The notes below the pieces were generated by a model, which was not told where the DNA came from, did no database searches, and was given only the letters and a program-made list of their open reading frames with translations. From Geosiphon pyriformis (Eukaryota > Glomeromycota > Glomeromycetes > Archaeosporales > Geosiphonaceae): a DNA stretch of 64,000 nt. A program made the translations under genes and the position numbers. The DNA lies in contig JAAOMT010000664.1 in assembly GCA_016748015.1 (NCBI GenBank), positions 1,426,756 to 1,490,755 on the forward strand, in the 5' to 3' direction. Below, piece by piece: positions 60,745 through 64,000 of this stretch (within the stretch, counting starts at the first letter, position 1; each line of letters starts with the position of its first letter).

Positions 60745-61990
60745 CCATCTTAGTTTATAAGCTCTATTTCTAAAAATTTCTTCTATGTAAAATGGTCTGG
60801 CCCATTTGGAATCAAATTTTCCACTCCATTGTTTTTCCACTTTGGTACAATGTAAAAGTACTTTGTCTCCAATCTTGAATTCAACTGGTTTGTCTGGTAG
60901 TTAATTATTATGTCTTTCTTTTTGTTTTTCTTGTAACTTTTGAATGTTATCAGCTGCTCTTCACTGTTTATTTTTTAATGTTTCCATTAAGTCATATGTT
61001 CTTTTTAGCAATGTTTCCTGAAAATTGTCTTCAGTTATTGGTTCTGTTGGATAAGTGGTGACTTCCATCTCAACTGGTAATGTTGCTGTTCTATCATATA
61101 CTAATTCAAATGATGTTGCTTGTGTAGTGTCTTGCTTCATTGTCTAATAAGCAAATAATACTGATGGTATAAACAAATCCCATTTGTCCTGATTTTCTTG
61201 ACTGATCTTGGCGATTGCTTCATACAATGTTCTGTTAAACCTCTCAATTAACTCATTTGTTTGTAGATAGTATGGTGATAATAATGGTTTTTTGATTCCA
61301 AATCTCTGACTTAATTTTGCTAATGTTCTGTTTACAAAGTAAGTTCCTTGATCTGATAATAGTTCTTTTAGACATTCATGTCGACAAATCAAATCTTGAT
61401 GAACAAATTCGGCAACAGATTCTGCATCTGCTCTTTGAATGGCTTTTGCTTCTGGCCATTTAGTGAAATAGTCTATGGCTACTATAATATATTTGTTGCC
61501 TCTGCTGGTAATTGTTAATGGTTCGACTAAGTCAATTCCAATGCAATCAAATGGTTGTCTCACTTTGATTGGTCTTAATGGTTCACTTGGTCTTGTTCTA
61601 CCTTTTTTCTGACAAGCATCACAATTCTAAACATATTGGATGATGTCTGGATACATTGATGGCCAATAATATCTCTTTCTGATTTTTTCCATGGTCGCTT
61701 CTTTATAAAAATGTCCTATTGTTGGGTCTAAGTGCATGTTGAATAATATTGTTTTTTTCTCTGGTTCTGTAATTACTTTAGTTGGTTGATCTGAATTTTT
61801 TCTGTTCTTTTGGTAAAGTATATTTTGATGGTTGATAAAATATTTTAATTGTTGTTTTATGTTCATTTGTTTTTTTTGAAATAATTTCTCCTTGAACAAT
61901 TGGGTATTTATATAATATTGAAGTTGTTAGTATTTTTGTATATTCATCTTTTGTTATATTTTTGGGTTGGAATGTTTTTAGATTTGTCTT
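60745..61990 (-). pseudogene. Ty3/gypsy integrase
   Basis: The zinc-binding part, HLDPTIGHFYKEATMEKI and RYYWPSMYPDIIQYV (61750-61627), is followed by a stop and then NCDACQKKGRTRPSEPL. The core at 61563-61144 has GIDLVEPLTITSRGNKYIIV (Asp), LLSDQGTYFVNRTLAKLSQR (Asp) and ELIERFNRTLYEAIAKI (Glu), so the DDE triad is intact. The C-terminal part, 61140-60750, includes KIGDKVLLHCTKVEKQWSGK and RPFYIEEIFRNRAYKLR, where it joins LINE sequence. No chromodomain is seen. Confidence 0.88.
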
Positions 61991-61999
61991 ATTCATGAC

Positions 62000-62440
62000 A
62001 GTTTGTCAGCATTTCCATTGTCTTTTCTCTTTTTATAATGTACTGTATAATTAAATAGTGAAAGTTCTATTTTCCATCTGGCATGGCGATCATCTACAAA
62101 TTCTTGTTTCTGAATTAAAGTCAATCCTTTGTGATCAGTGTACACTTCAAACTTTTGACTCAAGTATTCCTTCTATTTGATGACAGCCCAATAAATAGCT
62201 AAGTGTTCTAGTGCTGGAGTTCCATAGTTTTTCTCAGCTGGACTTAAGCTTCTACTGGTGTAAGCTACTGGATGTTTTCTTCTATTGGGTCTTTTCTGTG
62301 AGAATACTGCTCCCAATGCTTGGCCTAATGCATTAGTAGTGATTATAAATGGTTTGCTGTGGTCTGGATATATCAATACTGGAGCTTGAATAAGCTTTCT
62401 TCTTAATATATCAAAAGCTTCTTGTTGAGTTTTTGTTCAT
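62000..62440 (-). pseudogene. Ty3/gypsy RNase H domain
   Basis: KPFIITTNALGQALGAVFSQ (62345-62290; the usual first Asp is Asn, TTNA for TDAS) and YTSRSLSPAEKNYGTPALEH (with the catalytic Glu region) lie in 62376-62173. After a stop the chain continues SQKFEVYTDHKGLTLIQKQE (catalytic Asp), RHARWKIELSLF and GNADKLS before a TGA where the family has Arg. The motif order is complete but the chain is broken and one catalytic Asp is altered. Confidence 0.82.
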
Positions 62441-63372
62441 TTATACTTCACATTCTTTGTTTAGAGTTGATGTAGTGGTTAAGCTATTTTGGAAAAATTC
62501 TTAATGAAGTGGTAGTAGTATTCAGCAAATCTCAAGAATGCTCTTAATTCCGTAAGATTATTTGGTACTGGAAAGTTCTTAACAATCTCAATCTTGTCTG
62601 GATCTGTTTTTATTCCATCTTTGCTTACCACATGTCTCAAAAACTTGAGTTCAGTTTTTTCAAAGAAACATTTAGTCGCATTTAACTTTAGTCTGGCTCT
62701 TTTTAATCTTTTAAACACTTGTTGGAGATAATACAGATGATCATTGAATGTTTTTGAGAACACATTGGTGTTATTCAAATATACAATTACTGATTTCCAT
62801 AGTAATCTAGTATAGACAATTTTTATGAGCTGTTGGAATATTGCTAAAGTGTTCATTAAGCCAAATGACATGACTTCAAACTCAAAATTTCTCTCTTTTG
62901 TGGTAAATGCTGTTTTCTCTTTGTTGGCTGGGTTCATGGTTACTTGCTAGTAGCCACTATCTAAATCCAGTGTTGAGAACTATTTATTTTCTCCAAAAGC
63001 ATTAAATAGTTCTTAGATCTTTGGAGTTAGATAGCTATTACCTTTGGTCATTCCATTCAGTTTCTGATAATCTACACAGAAATGGATCTTTCTATTCTTC
63101 TTCCGAACTAGTACCACTGGTGATGACCATGGGCTCATTGATGGCTAAATTAGCCCATTGTCAAGCATTTAGTTAATTTCTTAACGAATGATCTTATGGC
63201 TAGCTGGTGGTATTCTGTATGCTCTTTGTTTAATTGGTATTGCATTTCCAGTTTTAATCTGATGCTGGATGATGTTGGTTTGGCCAAATTCATTTTTGCT
63301 TGCAAAAATGTTATTGAAATTGTTAAGTAACATCTTTAGTTGCATTTGTTGGAGTGGGTCTAGATTCTTCAT
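62440..63372 (-). pseudogene. Ty3/gypsy reverse transcriptase, active-site DD changed to NN
   Basis: N-terminal MKNLDPLQQMQLKMLLNNFN and IKTGNAIPIKQRAYRIPP (63372-63181) are typical of the region before the RT fingers. FSTLDLDSGY*QVTM (about 62985-62940) has the first catalytic Asp, and a TAG where gypsy elements have Trp. FEVMSFGLMNTLAIFQQL follows (usually PFGL.NAPATFQ). The YxDD box reads VIVYLNNTNVFS (about 62795), so both Asp are Asn. KCFFEKTELKFLRHVVSKDG and DPDKIEIVKNFPVPNNLTEL complete the thumb side. A frame break lies at about 62460. Confidence 0.88.
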
Positions 63373-63417
63373 GTTTATCTGTTCTAATTGTTCTGATTGG
63401 AGCAGATAATATTTATT

Positions 63418-64000
63418 TCATCTATAGATGGTTTGTGATGTGATGTCCACATATCTGCAAAGTTGTGGAAAATTTGGAACATGGTTTGGTGGTTGATTCT
63501 CAACTTGAGTGACTAAATATTCAATGATAGTTCTCTTTGGTATTTTAATAACTTTTCCAGTTGTATTATAAATGAGAATTTTGATGTTTTTAGGGCTTTT
63601 GGCTAATATGTAAAGATTAGTGAATCCAATTTCTCCTGATTTACAAATGGTGGCTTCTGCTTCAAACAATTGAGCTTGATCCTTTACTTCTCTTTTTATG
63701 GCTAATATGTACTGATTATATGATGGAATGGAAATTGATTGATGGGTTAAGATAATTTTTTCTTTGTCAACAATTTTTTTCTTTGCCATATTGACTGATA
63801 TGTCTATTCTACTTGTTGATCCAAATCCCTGTATTCTTCTTGCTGTTATACCTAATTCTTCCCTCTTTTCCACTAAAACTAACTAAGCTATTTTCACCAG
63901 AGATAAGAATATTGCCTGTGCTATTTTTTTATTTGGCTCTATAATATAGGTTTTTTCTGAGTCATTTTGTAGCATGGCGATGATATTTTCTATGTATTCT
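63418..64000 (-). pseudogene. dUTPase-like domain and linker of the gypsy polyprotein
   Basis: Reading from 64000 downward: EYIENIIAMLQNDSEKTYII then EPNKKIAQAIFLSLVKIA resembles dUTPase motifs III-IV (…N…, GD+IAQ). After one in-frame TAG (about 63885) comes ELGITARRIQGFGSTSRI, with the GFGST motif V of trimeric dUTPases at about 63825-63811. About 130 residues of basic linker follow (ILTHQSISIPSYNQYILAIK, NTTGKVIKIPKRTIIEYLV) up to the RT. dUTPases hydrolyse dUTP to dUMP and limit uracil in cDNA. A few LTR elements carry one. No D(T/S)G protease motif is seen in this stretch. The identification rests on two or three motifs; the N-terminal motifs lie beyond the window. Confidence 0.6.

Larger units (their letters stand above)
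56525..60745 (-). mobile_element. LINE-type non-LTR retrotransposon copy with RNase H, 5'-truncated and inactivated
   Basis: Minus strand. From 5' to 3': the linker after the endonuclease (60657-60280); the pre-RT and RT region (60236 to about 59000); a connection domain (58757-58070); RNase H (about 58040-57760); and a C-terminal region with a Cys-type motif (57613-56663). A 3' UTR of about 110 bp ends in a TAA/AAT-type tail at 56525-56552. No endonuclease is left: the sequence meets Ty3/gypsy integrase near 60745. It is markedly less AT-rich than the plus-strand relic at 55.1 kb, so it is a younger insertion. Confidence 0.88.
60745..64000 (-). mobile_element. Ty3/gypsy LTR retrotransposon pol, runs off the right edge
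   Basis: Minus strand. From the window edge leftwards: dUTPase-like domain, linker, reverse transcriptase, RNase H, zinc-binding and integrase core, integrase C-terminus. RT-RNase H-INT is the Ty3/gypsy order. No LTR is seen: the left side is cut at the LINE near 60745, and the gag/protease side lies outside the window. The frame is interrupted by stops and shifts throughout, so this copy is dead. Base composition is much more balanced than in the deserts. Confidence 0.9.

Noticed and set aside
1-64000. tRNA, rRNA or other structured RNA genes
   Set aside because: I looked for tRNA B-box-like GGTTCGA.TC with matching arms and for rRNA-like blocks. The hit at 35062 lies in a lipase-gene exon/intron and lacks an acceptor stem. 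None could be supported.

Overview
This is a very AT-rich eukaryotic window: small exons with short GT-AG introns, sitting in long A/T-dominated spacers full of decayed transposons. The gene content is BTB-BACK-TLDc proteins, a Sel1-repeat protein, a class-3-lipase-like family, a GYP1/TBC1D22-type RabGAP and CTF18. The mobile elements are a Tc1-like element, a CRE-like/LINE element with RNase H, a Ty3/gypsy element and a eukaryotic TnpB-like (Fanzor) remnant. Together with the base composition this fits a fungus, most likely an arbuscular mycorrhizal fungus of the Rhizophagus type. The organism is inferred from content, not proven.

Layout. Positions 1-13.6 kb hold two near-identical BTB-TLDc genes in divergent orientation (1445-2755 on minus, with an N gap inside; 10426-11926 on plus). 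Between them lie a truncated DDE transposase, a 1.7-kb element with long inverted ends and a 758-bp MITE. A full-length Tc1-like element follows at 12.28-13.62 kb. After an AT desert, 17.8-22.4 kb carries two hard-to-see minus-strand loci: a signal-peptide plus Cys-rich (Opy2-like) candidate and a broken lipase-like pseudogene. A Sel1-repeat gene lies at 27.2-28.4 kb, and a BTB-TLDc relic at 33.6-34.0 kb.

Positions 34.7-41.0 kb hold three lipase-like genes (plus, minus, plus) with complete multi-exon models. In every one the nucleophile-elbow serine is glycine, while the Asp and His motifs remain. Two conserved housekeeping genes follow: a TBC-domain RabGAP (43.26-45.91 kb, 14 exons) and CTF18 (49.27-53.50 kb, about 20 exons). 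A frame-broken Fanzor-like pseudogene and an inverted-end repeat lie between them.

The right end (55.1-64.0 kb) is retroelements: a plus-strand LINE relic, a long minus-strand LINE copy, and a minus-strand Ty3/gypsy pol that runs off the window and carries a dUTPase-like domain. Both reverse transcriptases have the catalytic DD changed to NN, and many Trp/Gln codons became stops, as expected from C-to-T decay of repeats.

The genes do not form one pathway. The window shows conserved housekeeping genes beside duplicating accessory families and decayed mobile DNA. All exon models were read by eye from splice signals and reading frame. No database search was run.
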